Source: an uncultured Lachnospiraceae bacterium
GTDB taxonomy: Bacteria > Bacillota_A > Clostridia > Lachnospirales > Lachnospiraceae
Assembly: GCA_910585855.1 (NCBI GenBank)
Contig: CAJUGZ010000132.1
Coordinates: forward strand, 1-11,383
Reading direction: 5' to 3'
Length of the DNA stretch: 11,383 nucleotides
The notes beneath the pieces are model-generated. The model was given only the letters and a program-made list of their open reading frames with translations, was not told the origin of the DNA and searched no databases. This document shows positions 1 to 7,140 of the stretch, piece by piece (position 1 is the stretch's first letter; every line of letters starts with the position of its first letter). The position numbers were made by a program, and so were the translations under genes.

Positions 1-281
1 CCTGTACGAAATGCTTTGATTATGATACAATAAAGGATACTCTTAAGTTGCGTACCCGAGAAACAGGGGATTATCTGGAACTGAAAGCCGGAATGGGAGT
101 AAAAACACTGAAAAGATATTTTATTGATAAAAAGATACCAAAAGAGGAGAGGGATCGGATTCCTTTGATTGCAGAGGGAAGTCATATTCTTTGGGTGATT
201 GGATATCGAATCAGTGCCGGATATAAAGTGACAGATGCCACCAGAACAATACTACAAATAAAAATAATTGGAGGACAGTAA
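1..281 (+). CDS. tilS: tRNA(Ile)-lysidine synthase, C-terminal end (partial)
   Basis: The frame is open from base 3 and ends at TAA 279-281, so the window catches only the last 92 or so codons. TilS uses ATP to attach lysine to cytidine 34 of the CAU-anticodon tRNA-Ile, so that it reads AUA codons; it acts in the cytoplasm. What is visible matches the TilS C-terminal domain: a TRETGDYL segment, then a basic LKRYFIDKKIPKEERDRIPL stretch, then an ILWVIGYRIS segment. The ATP-pyrophosphatase domain with the SGGxDS loop lies upstream, outside the window. The stop is one base before the hpt ATG, and the order tilS-hpt-ftsH is a classical Firmicutes cluster, which supports the call. The TTG at 48 is an internal codon, not a start. 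Confidence 0.93.
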   Translation, partial: CTKCFDYDTIKDTLKLRTRETGDYLELKAGMGVKTLKRYFIDKKIPKEERDRIPLIAEGSHILWVIGYRISAGYKVTDATRTILQIKIIGGQ

Positions 282-282
282 G

Positions 283-819
283 ATGGCAGAGAAGATTCGT
301 ATATTATTGGATGAAAAAGAGGTAGCACAGACTATTGAAAGACTGGCTGATCGTATCAGCAGGGACTATGAAGGGAAGGAAATACATTTGGTTTGTGTGC
401 TGAAGGGCGGGGTTTTTTTCACCTGTGAGTTAGCCAAGCGAATTCATGTGCCGGTTACAATGGATTTTATGTCTGTATCGAGTTATGGTTCTGGTACATC
501 CTCAAGCGGAGTAGTAAAGATTATTAAGGATTTGGATGAATCGATTGCCGGGAGGGAGGTTCTGATTGTGGAGGATATTATTGATTCCGGCAGAACATTG
601 AGTTATTTGATTCAGCTTCTGCGTCAGAGAAATCCGGCTTCCGTCCGGCTTTGTACGATGTTGGATAAACCGGAACGAAGAGTGGTAGAGGATGTGGTAG
701 TGGATTATGTGGGATTTCATATTCCAGATGAGTTTGTGGTGGGGTATGGATTGGATTATAATCAAAAATATCGGAATCTTCCGTATATTGGGGTAGTCGA
801 TTTGAATGGGGAAGAATAA
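283..819 (+). CDS. hpt: Hypoxanthine phosphoribosyltransferase
   Basis: This 178-residue cytoplasmic enzyme of purine salvage transfers phosphoribose from PRPP to hypoxanthine (and usually guanine), giving IMP or GMP. The PRPP-binding motif is VLIVEDIIDSGRT at residues 93-105, with the acidic ED pair intact. The LKGG loop is at residues 40-43, the flexible-loop Ser-Tyr in SVSSYG near 64-69, and the C-terminal purine-contact segment FVVGYGLDYNQKYRNLPYIG at 151-170. Length fits the bacterial family (about 175-185). The ATG at 283 is chosen because GGAGG (270-274) lies 8 nt upstream; a TTG at 268 in the same frame has no comparable ribosome site. The gene begins one base after the tilS stop, so co-transcription, possibly with translational coupling, is likely. 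Confidence 0.96.
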   Translation: MAEKIRILLDEKEVAQTIERLADRISRDYEGKEIHLVCVLKGGVFFTCELAKRIHVPVTMDFMSVSSYGSGTSSSGVVKIIKDLDESIAGREVLIVEDIIDSGRTLSYLIQLLRQRNPASVRLCTMLDKPERRVVEDVVVDYVGFHIPDEFVVGYGLDYNQKYRNLPYIGVVDLNGEE

Positions 820-859
820 TTATGGCTTTATATCGGAGCAGTAAAACTAGGAGAGTAAA

Positions 860-910
860 ATGGCAGAGAAGCAGCAGGAAAAGAAAGCAGATATTGCCAA
901 GAGGAGGTAG
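860..910 (+). CDS. 16-codon reading frame upstream of and in frame with ftsH (leader peptide or interrupted N-terminus)
   Basis: ATG 860 opens a short frame, MAEKQQEKKADIAKRR, ending at TAG 908-910. It has its own SD-like AGGAGAG (849-855). The predicted peptide is highly charged and hydrophilic. It is in the same frame as ftsH, with only CAG between its TAG and the ftsH TTG, so without the stop it would extend FtsH by 18 residues. Its last codons (AGG AGG) form part of the ftsH ribosome site, so a ribosome terminating here would be placed to re-initiate. Its initiation region strongly resembles that of hpt. It could be a translated leader, the relic of a longer FtsH N-terminus, or untranslated sequence. 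Confidence 0.4.
   Translation: MAEKQQEKKADIAKRR
901..907 (+). promoter_or_regulatory. Ribosome binding site that decides the ftsH TTG start
   Basis: GAGGAGG lies 6 nt before the TTG at 914, an optimal spacing. The next candidate start, ATG 929, has only AAAGGGA immediately against it, too close to act. The site overlaps the last codons and stop of the 16-codon frame, so translation of that frame could hide or expose it. Confidence 0.75.
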
Positions 911-913
911 CAG

Positions 914-2728
914 TTGAGAACAAAGGGAATGGGTATTTATATTATCCTGATGGTAGTGATTGTATTGGTGATGTTTTGGTCAACGAATGGAAATATTCGG
1001 ACGGACGGTTATACCTACAATCAGTTTTTAATGGATTTGGAGCAGGGAAAGGTATCTATCGTAACGATTAAGCCAAATGGAAACGGAGAAGTTCCGACAG
1101 GAGAAATCGAGGTTTCTTTAGTAAGTGGTTCGACACGTTCTATTTATGTGGCAGATGTAAAAGATGTCATTTCGGATTTAAATCAGTATGGGGTAGATTA
1201 TCGGCAGGAAGATGTACAGAGAGAAAGTGTATTTTTGACTACGGTGCTTCCGATTCTGATTTGTGCCATTGTGGTATTTATTATTTTTAGTATGATGAAC
1301 AGTCAGATTGCAAGCGGAGGCAGTGGAAATGCCAGAATGATGAATTTTGGAAAGAGCCGGGCCAGAATGGTTGTAGATACGGCAAAAAAGATTACATTTA
1401 AAAATGTAGCAGGATTGGATGAAGAAAAAGAAGAATTAAAAGAGATTGTTGATTTTTTAAAGAGTCCGAAGAAGTATCTTCAAGTAGGTGCTAGAATTCC
1501 GAAAGGTGTGATTTTAGTAGGACCTCCCGGAACAGGCAAAACGCTTTTGGCAAAGTCAGTGGCAGGAGAGGCGGGTGTGCCGTTTTTTAGTATTTCTGGA
1601 TCGGATTTTGTAGAGATGTTTGTCGGAGTGGGAGCTTCCCGTGTACGGGATTTATTTGAAGAAGCAAAGAAAAATGCACCATGTATTGTATTTATTGATG
1701 AGATTGATGCTGTGGCAAGACGGCGTGGTACAGGTATGGGCGGCGGACATGACGAAAGAGAACAGACATTAAACCAGCTTTTGGTAGAGATGGACGGATT
1801 TAGTGCTAACGAGGGAATTATTGTAATGTCGGCAACCAATCGGGTCGATATCTTAGATCCGGCTATTTTGCGGCCGGGACGTTTTGACAGAAAGGTAATG
1901 GTAGGAAGACCAGATGTAAAGGGCAGAGAAGAAATTTTAGGAGTTCATGCGAAAAATAAGCCTCTTGCGGAGGATGTGGATTTAAAGGAAATTGCCAGAA
2001 CGACGGCAGGATTTACGGGAGCGGATTTGGAAAATCTGCTGAATGAAGCGGCAATCGCAGCAGCAAAAGAGAACCGGATGTTTATTACGGCAGGAGATGT
2101 CAAGGGTTCGTTTGTAAAGGTAGGAATCGGAGTGGAGAAAAAGAGCCGTGTGATTTCTGAAAAAGAAAAGAGGATTACGGCTTACCATGAAGCAGGACAT
2201 GCAATTTTATTTCATAAACTTCCAGATGTAGGACCGGTTTATTCGGTGTCGATTATTCCTACTGGGATTGGGGCTGCCGGTTATACTATGCCGCTCCCGG
2301 AAAAAGATGAAATGTTTAATACCAAAGGGCGGATGCTTCAGGATATTATGGTAGATTTGGGAGGACGGATTGCAGAAGAGATGATTTTTGATGATATTAC
2401 AACAGGGGCTTCCCAAGATATCAAGCAGGCGACAAAAATTGCTCGGGCTATGATTACAAAGTATGGTATGTCGGATAAAGTGGGGCTGATTCATTATGGA
2501 GATGATGATGATGAAATATTTATCGGAAGAGATTTGGCACATACCAGATCTTATGCAGAGAATACGGCAACATTGATTGACGGAGAAGTAAAAAAGATTG
2601 TAGATGATTGTTATGAAAAGGCAAAGTTAATCCTAAAAGAGAATGAAGGGGTGCTTCATAAATGTGCAGAACTGCTTCTGGAAAAAGAAAAGATTGACCA
2701 GAAGGAATTTGAGGGGCTGTTTGCATAA
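914..2728 (+). CDS. ftsH: ATP-dependent zinc metalloprotease FtsH
   Basis: FtsH is a membrane-anchored hexameric AAA+ protease that extracts and degrades misfolded membrane proteins and some short-lived cytosolic regulators. At 604 residues it is normal for the family. Order of parts: membrane segment about 7-22, extracytoplasmic domain about 25-104, membrane segment about 106-128, AAA+ module, then M41 peptidase. Walker A GPPGTGKT is at 203-210, Walker B VFIDEID with D262/E263, arginine-finger segment RPGRFDR at 320-326, zinc motif HEAGH at 425-429, and third ligand D502 in the GASQD segment. All key residues are present, so it should be active. The start is TTG, chosen for the strong ribosome site 6 nt upstream. 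The upstream frame is in phase but closed by TAG at 908. There is no clear strong terminator right after the gene; the first is near 2900. Confidence 0.97.
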   Translation: MRTKGMGIYIILMVVIVLVMFWSTNGNIRTDGYTYNQFLMDLEQGKVSIVTIKPNGNGEVPTGEIEVSLVSGSTRSIYVADVKDVISDLNQYGVDYRQEDVQRESVFLTTVLPILICAIVVFIIFSMMNSQIASGGSGNARMMNFGKSRARMVVDTAKKITFKNVAGLDEEKEELKEIVDFLKSPKKYLQVGARIPKGVILVGPPGTGKTLLAKSVAGEAGVPFFSISGSDFVEMFVGVGASRVRDLFEEAKKNAPCIVFIDEIDAVARRRGTGMGGGHDEREQTLNQLLVEMDGFSANEGIIVMSATNRVDILDPAILRPGRFDRKVMVGRPDVKGREEILGVHAKNKPLAEDVDLKEIARTTAGFTGADLENLLNEAAIAAAKENRMFITAGDVKGSFVKVGIGVEKKSRVISEKEKRITAYHEAGHAILFHKLPDVGPVYSVSIIPTGIGAAGYTMPLPEKDEMFNTKGRMLQDIMVDLGGRIAEEMIFDDITTGASQDIKQATKIARAMITKYGMSDKVGLIHYGDDDDEIFIGRDLAHTRSYAENTATLIDGEVKKIVDDCYEKAKLILKENEGVLHKCAELLLEKEKIDQKEFEGLFA

Positions 2729-2759
2729 AGGATTTTGCAAAGCAGAGATGGAATTTATC

Positions 2760-2797
2760 AAATTTACTAAAAAAAGGATGATTTTTTTGTTAAATTT
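2760..2797. repeat. All-A/U inverted repeat downstream of ftsH
   Basis: AAATTTA (2760-2766) pairs with TAAATTT (2791-2797), and seven A (2769-2775) pair with seven T (2782-2788). The loop is GGATGA and there is a 2-nt internal mismatch. With no G-C pair it would be a weak terminator. It also lies directly upstream of the 2799-2829 promoter, where an A/T-rich UP-like element would sit. Either role is inference. Confidence 0.5.
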
Positions 2798-2798
2798 G

Positions 2799-2829
2799 TG
2801 TACACTTTTGTAGTGATATTTGCTATACT
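2799..2829 (+). promoter_or_regulatory. Predicted sigma-A promoter with extended -10
   Basis: TATACT (2824-2829) is preceded by TGC, giving a TGnTATACT extended -10. The -35 region is weak (TGTACA 2799-2804 at 19 nt), but extended -10 promoters tolerate this. Very A/T-rich sequence lies just upstream. The start would be near 2836. The sequence around the spacer and -10 resembles the tRNA promoter at 10875-10903. The transcript would run into the terminator at 2898-2932. Confidence 0.6.
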
Positions 2830-2835
2830 AAGTAG

Positions 2836-2932
2836 CGTATCCCCCCAATACATGAAATAGTTTTTGCTACACCCCATAAGAGATGAAATACCTTCTCAAA
2901 AAGGACAGCTTTGTATAGGCTGTTCTTTTTTT
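2836..2932 (+). ncRNA. Candidate small RNA with C-rich unpaired segments, family not recognised
   Basis: A promoter with predicted start near 2836 and a strong terminator ending near 2932 bracket about 97 nt with no plausible protein gene. A 5' hairpin can form between GTAT (2837-2840) and ATAC (2848-2851), putting CCCCCC in its loop. A second C run, ACACCCCATAA (2869-2879), lies between predicted helices. ATGAAATA occurs twice (2852-2859 and 2883-2890). Exposed C-rich loops in Firmicutes small RNAs often pair with G-rich ribosome sites, which makes a trans-acting regulator a reasonable guess. I compared it by eye with SRP RNA and 6S RNA and saw neither. It could instead be a 5' leader whose downstream gene has been lost. 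Confidence 0.4.
2898..2932 (+). terminator. Rho-independent terminator
   Basis: AGGACAGC (2902-2909) pairs with GCTGTTCT (2919-2926) with one G-U pair, around a 9-nt loop. It is followed by a T run through 2932 and preceded by A residues that extend the stem. It would end the candidate small RNA and also any ftsH read-through. Confidence 0.85.
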
Positions 2933-2935
2933 GTT

Positions 2936-3103
2936 TAGAGGGGGACGCCGAAAGCCGAATGGGGTTCTATTCTGGGCCCGCTTGCGCTTAGCATTTCCTA
3001 TTTTTATAGCGGACACATAAGGTGCTAAAAGACAGCACCTAAGTGCCGACGGGAAATGATGACCCTGCATAGAACCCCATTCGGCTTTCGGCTGTGTACT
3101 CTA
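2936..3103. repeat. Large nested inverted repeat with 24-bp perfect arms (possible MITE-like or structured dispersed element)
   Basis: Bases 2947-2970 are the exact reverse complement of 3069-3092 (24 of 24). Outside these arms, TAGAG (2936-2940) pairs with CTCTA (3099-3103) across a symmetric 6-nt internal loop. Inside the 98-nt interior, CATTTCC (2992-2998) pairs with GGAAATG (3052-3058), CGGACAC (3010-3016) with GTGCCG (3043-3048) allowing one bulge, and AGGTGCT (3020-3026) with AGCACCT (3034-3040). The result is one long nested stem. It is more GC-rich than its surroundings. No transposase or clear target duplication is seen. A 67-codon - strand frame across it appears to be a by-product of the repeat. 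It lies between the small-RNA terminator and the GH13 gene. Positions 3104-3239 after it hold only a purine-rich leader and the GH13 ribosome site. Confidence 0.8.
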
Positions 3104-3239
3104 GAACGGAAAAATATTTTTGGGATGGTGTATTTTAGGTAAAAGAGAGAGATTTAGAATACGGGGGAAATGCCGATATAGGAAATAGGAGGCTGTTTTT
3201 GCGCAATAGATAGAGGAAAAGATAAGAGAGGTGTCAGTG

Positions 3240-5345
3240 ATGGAAGTAAATTTGTACAATAAAAGCCTTGTGGAAAAGGTACAACTCTATGCTCTGATGA
3301 TGAATCCAGTATTGGACAGGGAGTCTTTGTATGCGGATTGTACCGAGGAATATGTAAAGCCGGCAGAACCGATGGAGGGTGATGAGGTTACTATCTATCT
3401 GCGTGTCGGAAGAAATAATCCAGAGCATGTTTATCTTTTGACGGATGAGCAGAAGATAGAGATGCAGTATGATCATTCGGAGGGACTGTTTGATTTTTAT
3501 TATGCAAAGGTAACAATGGGAAAAAGACCGTTTCACTATTGTTTTGAAGTGGTAACGGGGTGTATGAATTGTTATTATAATCAGAGAGGCGTGATGTTAG
3601 AGCGTCAGGATTATTATAATTTTAAGCTTGTGCCAGGGTTAAAGACACCGGATTGGGCAAAGGGTGCGGTAATTTATCAGATTTTTGTAGATCGTTTTTA
3701 TAATGGGGATAAAGCGAATGATCCGCTGGATCGGGAGTATTCTTATATTGGAGAGGGAATTCGTCAGATAAAGGATTGGGATAAATACCCGGATGCAATG
3801 GATGTGCGTTCGTTTTATGGAGGGGATCTGCAGGGAGTTATGGATAAGTTGGATTATTTGCAGGGGCTGGGGATTGATGTAATTTATTTTAACCCTCTTT
3901 TTGTATCTCCTTCGAATCATAAATATGATATACAGGATTATGATTATATTGATCCGCATTTTGGACGGATTGTAAAGGATGAAGGAGAAACTTTGATTGA
4001 ATGGGATAACAGTAATTCTCATGCTTCTCGTTATATCTGCCGTGTGACCAATAAAGAGAATTTAGAGGCTAGTAATCAGCTTTTTATTGAGTTGGTGGAA
4101 GAGGTGCATCGGCGGGGAATGAAAGTGATTATTGATGGGGTGTTTAATCATTGTGGATCGTTTAATAAGTGGCTGGATCGAGAGTGTATTTATCAGAATC
4201 AGGAAGGATATGAGGCGGGGGCTTATATCAGTGAGGACAGCCCATATCACGATTATTTTAGTTTTCATGATCGGTTTCGGTTTCCTTATAATGATTCTTA
4301 TGATGGCTGGTGGGGGCATGATACGCTTCCAAAGTTAAACTATGAGGCATCTCCTCAGTTGGTGGAAGAGATTTTGCGGATTGCAAGGAAATGGGTGTCA
4401 CCTCCTTTTAATGCAGACGGCTGGCGGTTAGACGTGGCAGCCGATTTAGGACATAGTTCGGAGTATAATCATTTCTTTTGGAGAAAGTTTCGGGAGGCAG
4501 TAAAAGAGGCAAATCCTAATGCCATTATTTTGGCAGAACACTATGGCGATCCATGCAGTTGGTTAGAGGGCGGAGAATGGGATACGGTAATGAACTATGA
4601 TGCTTTTATGGAGCCGATTACTTGGTTTTTAACTGGTATGGAGAAGCATAGTGATGAGTATCGGGGGGATTTGCTTGGAAATGCCCGGTCGTTTTTCGAT
4701 GCAATGTCCCATCATATGTCAAGATTTACGGCACAGTCTATGATGGTGGCGATGAATGAGCTTTCTAATCACGATCATTCTCGTTTTTTGACCAGAACGA
4801 ATCATCGGGTAGGGCGGACTGCCTATGCCGGACCAGAGGCAGCAAGTGAGGGAATTAATGTTGCAGTATTTCGGTCGGCGGTTGTGATACAGATGACTTG
4901 GGTGGGAGCACCTACAATTTATTATGGAGATGAAGCTGGAGTCTGCGGGTGGACTGATCCAGATAATCGAAGAACTTATCCTTGGGGAAAGGAAGATTTG
5001 GAATTAATTGAATTTCATCGGCAGATTATTCAGATTCATAAAGAAAATCCGGCATTGATGAAGGGATCGTATCATCCTTTGATTATCGGAAATCAGTGTC
5101 TGGCTTACGGACGGTTTAAAGGAACGAATCGAATTGCTGTGGCAGTAAATAACAGCAAAGAAGAAGTGACGCTTTTTGTACCTGTTTGGAAGTTAGGAGT
5201 GGGACAAAATTCTGTTATGGAAGTTTTAATGCACAGTACGTTTGACGGGTATAGCTGTCAGGGTGAAGGATATATTGTAAAAAACAATATGATTAAAGTA
5301 GTGCTTGGGGCTTTTTCTTCTTTGGTAGTAAGAGAAAAACAGTAA
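3240..5345 (+). CDS. GH13 alpha-glucan hydrolase, neopullulanase/cyclomaltodextrinase type
   Basis: This 701-residue enzyme is expected to hydrolyse alpha-glucosidic bonds in maltodextrins, cyclodextrins or pullulan fragments. No signal peptide is seen, so it should act in the cytoplasm. A beta-rich N-terminal region (about 1-135, CBM34-like) precedes the TIM barrel, which opens with WAKGAVIYQIFVDRFYNGD. Conserved GH13 regions: DGVFNH with D299, WRLDVAAD with nucleophile D398 and R396, LAEHYGD with acid/base E433, and SNHD with D512. LPKLN just before region II is a variant of the MPKLN neopullulanase signature. A C-terminal beta domain follows. ATG 3240 is chosen because AGAGAGG (3225-3231) sits 8 nt upstream; GTG codons at 3231 and 3237 are in frame but poorly spaced. 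The ABC exporter genes begin 37 nt after the stop, so co-transcription is likely. Exact substrate cannot be told. Confidence 0.9.
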   Translation: MEVNLYNKSLVEKVQLYALMMNPVLDRESLYADCTEEYVKPAEPMEGDEVTIYLRVGRNNPEHVYLLTDEQKIEMQYDHSEGLFDFYYAKVTMGKRPFHYCFEVVTGCMNCYYNQRGVMLERQDYYNFKLVPGLKTPDWAKGAVIYQIFVDRFYNGDKANDPLDREYSYIGEGIRQIKDWDKYPDAMDVRSFYGGDLQGVMDKLDYLQGLGIDVIYFNPLFVSPSNHKYDIQDYDYIDPHFGRIVKDEGETLIEWDNSNSHASRYICRVTNKENLEASNQLFIELVEEVHRRGMKVIIDGVFNHCGSFNKWLDRECIYQNQEGYEAGAYISEDSPYHDYFSFHDRFRFPYNDSYDGWWGHDTLPKLNYEASPQLVEEILRIARKWVSPPFNADGWRLDVAADLGHSSEYNHFFWRKFREAVKEANPNAIILAEHYGDPCSWLEGGEWDTVMNYDAFMEPITWFLTGMEKHSDEYRGDLLGNARSFFDAMSHHMSRFTAQSMMVAMNELSNHDHSRFLTRTNHRVGRTAYAGPEAASEGINVAVFRSAVVIQMTWVGAPTIYYGDEAGVCGWTDPDNRRTYPWGKEDLELIEFHRQIIQIHKENPALMKGSYHPLIIGNQCLAYGRFKGTNRIAVAVNNSKEEVTLFVPVWKLGVGQNSVMEVLMHSTFDGYSCQGEGYIVKNNMIKVVLGAFSSLVVREKQ

Positions 5346-5382
5346 TCTAAGCCAATCACATAGGAAGAAGAAAGGGTTTGGA

Positions 5383-7140
5383 ATGAAACAGGTTAAATTT
5401 TTATGGGCTTATATTCAAAAGCATAAGAAGCAGTATCTGTTTGGAATGATAACTTTATTTGTGGTGGATTATCTGAATTTGCTGATTCCTAAGTTTACTG
5501 GAGTGATTACAGATGGTCTTCAGGATGGAACGATGGATGGAAACGGAGTAATTCGAAATGTGGGTATCATTTTAGGAGTTGGGCTTGGTCTTGGGGCTGG
5601 ACGGTTTTTATGGCGTTATTTTATATTTGGAGGAGCCAGACAGATTGAATATGAGATTCGAAATGATCTGTTTGCTCATTTGGAAACGCTTTCTGTAGAG
5701 TACTATAATGAGCATAAGACGGGAGATATTATGGCTCGTTTTACTAATGATTTAAATGCGGTTCGTATGTCGATTGGACCGGCTGTGGTTACGGCTTTTG
5801 ATGCTTCTGTGCTGTTGGTTATGGTAGTTGTGCAGATGATGGTCTATGTGGATAGAAAACTGACTTTGTTTGCGGTACTCCCTTTGCTTTTGATTGCTTT
5901 TGGAGAGTATTATTATGGGCAGATGATAGAGAAGCGTTTTGCTGCCAAGCAGGAGGCCTTTTCTGAACTGACCGATCAGGTTCAGGAGAGTATCTCTGGG
6001 ATTCGGGTGATAAAGGCTTTTGTACAGGAGCGGCAGGAACGAGCTGCCTTTGCCCGCTCGAACCTAAAAAATAAAGAAAAAAATTTGGAGCTGGTAAAAA
6101 TTCAGGCTGTAGTAATGCCGCTTTTGGATGTGATTATCGGATTGAGCAGTTTGGTTACTTTGATTTACGGTGGTTATCTGACCATGAGTGGAGAAATCAG
6201 CTTAGGGCGGTTTGTAGCATTTCATCAATATATTGGATTGCTGGTTTGGCCTATGCTGGCAGTCGGAGAAAGTATTACTTTATTTTCTCAGGGAGTGGCT
6301 TCAGTAAAGCGGATTCAGGAAGTAATGGAGGAAATTCCTGAGATACAGGACGGCAGCTTGGTAGAAGATGTACAGAAAATTCGTGGAGAACTGACTTTTC
6401 GGCATCTTACTTTTATTCATCATGGGCATACAGAGCCTACTTTAGAGGATATTTCTTTAGAGGTGTCTGCAGGATCGACTCTGGCTGTAATTGGGAGAAC
6501 CGGAAATGGAAAGTCTACTTTAGTCAATCTTTTGCTGCATCTTTATAATGCAAAGCCCGGAATGATTTTTATTGATGGAAAGGATATCAATTCGATTCCG
6601 CTTCAGACGCTGCGGGAAAATATCTCCTATGTACCGCAGGATAATTTTTTATTTTCGGATACCCTTCGGCGCAATATTGCTTTTGGAGCGGACAGTGATG
6701 AATTAGAACCGGTGATTCTTGCAGCAAAGGCAGCTTGTATTCATGACAATATTATTGAGTTTCCAGACGGCTATGAAACGATTGTCGGGGAGCGGGGAGT
6801 AACACTTTCTGGCGGACAAAAGCAGCGCAGTTCCATTTCAAGAGCCATTCTTAAGGATGCGCCGATTTTGATTTTAGATGATGCCCTTTCGGCTGTGGAT
6901 ACCAATACAGAAGAACAGATTTTGCGGAATTTAAAGGAAAATCGAAAAGGAAAGACAACGATTTTAATTGCACATCGGATTTCTACCATTCAACATGCAG
7001 ATTGTATTGTAGTATTGGAAAATGGAAGGATGACAGCATGTGGAACACATGAGGAATTGCTTTTGCAGGACGGTTTTTATAAACAGACTTATGAAAAGCA
7101 GCGTCTGGAACAAAAGCTGGAGGAGGTGCGGGACAGATGA
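5383..7140 (+). CDS. Heterodimeric ABC exporter, half-transporter with degenerate ATP site (BmrC/TM287-like)
   Basis: This 585-residue protein fuses an exporter-type membrane domain (about 1-310, six predicted helices) to a nucleotide-binding domain (about 340-575). Walker A is GRTGNGKST at 371-379, signature LSGGQ at 475-479, Walker B LILDD with D499, and the H-loop His is H531. The residue after the Walker B Asp, normally the catalytic Glu, is Asp (D500). This is the usual mark of the non-catalytic site in heterodimeric exporters such as BmrCD and TM287/288. The next gene supplies the Glu, so the two should form one pump for drugs, lipids or peptides. AAAGGG lies 6 nt before ATG 5383. The stop overlaps the next start by 4 bp, implying translational coupling and balanced subunit production. 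Cargo is unknown. Confidence 0.93.
   Translation: MKQVKFLWAYIQKHKKQYLFGMITLFVVDYLNLLIPKFTGVITDGLQDGTMDGNGVIRNVGIILGVGLGLGAGRFLWRYFIFGGARQIEYEIRNDLFAHLETLSVEYYNEHKTGDIMARFTNDLNAVRMSIGPAVVTAFDASVLLVMVVVQMMVYVDRKLTLFAVLPLLLIAFGEYYYGQMIEKRFAAKQEAFSELTDQVQESISGIRVIKAFVQERQERAAFARSNLKNKEKNLELVKIQAVVMPLLDVIIGLSSLVTLIYGGYLTMSGEISLGRFVAFHQYIGLLVWPMLAVGESITLFSQGVASVKRIQEVMEEIPEIQDGSLVEDVQKIRGELTFRHLTFIHHGHTEPTLEDISLEVSAGSTLAVIGRTGNGKSTLVNLLLHLYNAKPGMIFIDGKDINSIPLQTLRENISYVPQDNFLFSDTLRRNIAFGADSDELEPVILAAKAACIHDNIIEFPDGYETIVGERGVTLSGGQKQRSSISRAILKDAPILILDDALSAVDTNTEEQILRNLKENRKGKTTILIAHRISTIQHADCIVVLENGRMTACGTHEELLLQDGFYKQTYEKQRLEQKLEEVRDR

Noticed and set aside
2883..2918. Short frame MKYLLKKDSFV inside the candidate small RNA
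   Set aside because: No SD-like sequence precedes it, and it runs into the terminator stem.
2836..2932. SRP RNA or 6S RNA as the identity of the candidate small RNA
   Set aside because: The conserved SRP apical-loop motifs are absent, and the length and single small hairpins do not fit 6S RNA.
2867..3070. 67-codon - strand frame across the intergenic structure
   Set aside because: It runs through the terminator and one arm of the inverted repeat, has no ribosome site or recognisable domain, and its basic composition follows from the repeat sequence.
3199..3213. Four-codon TTG frame after AGGAGG (3187-3192) upstream of the GH13 gene
   Set aside because: It is too short to be informative; the AGGAGG may be chance in a purine-rich leader.
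3093..3239. Catabolite-control (cre) site or clear promoter upstream of the GH13 gene
   Set aside because: No sequence close to the cre consensus was found. A TAGAAT (3155-3160) could be a -10, but it lacks a credible -35.
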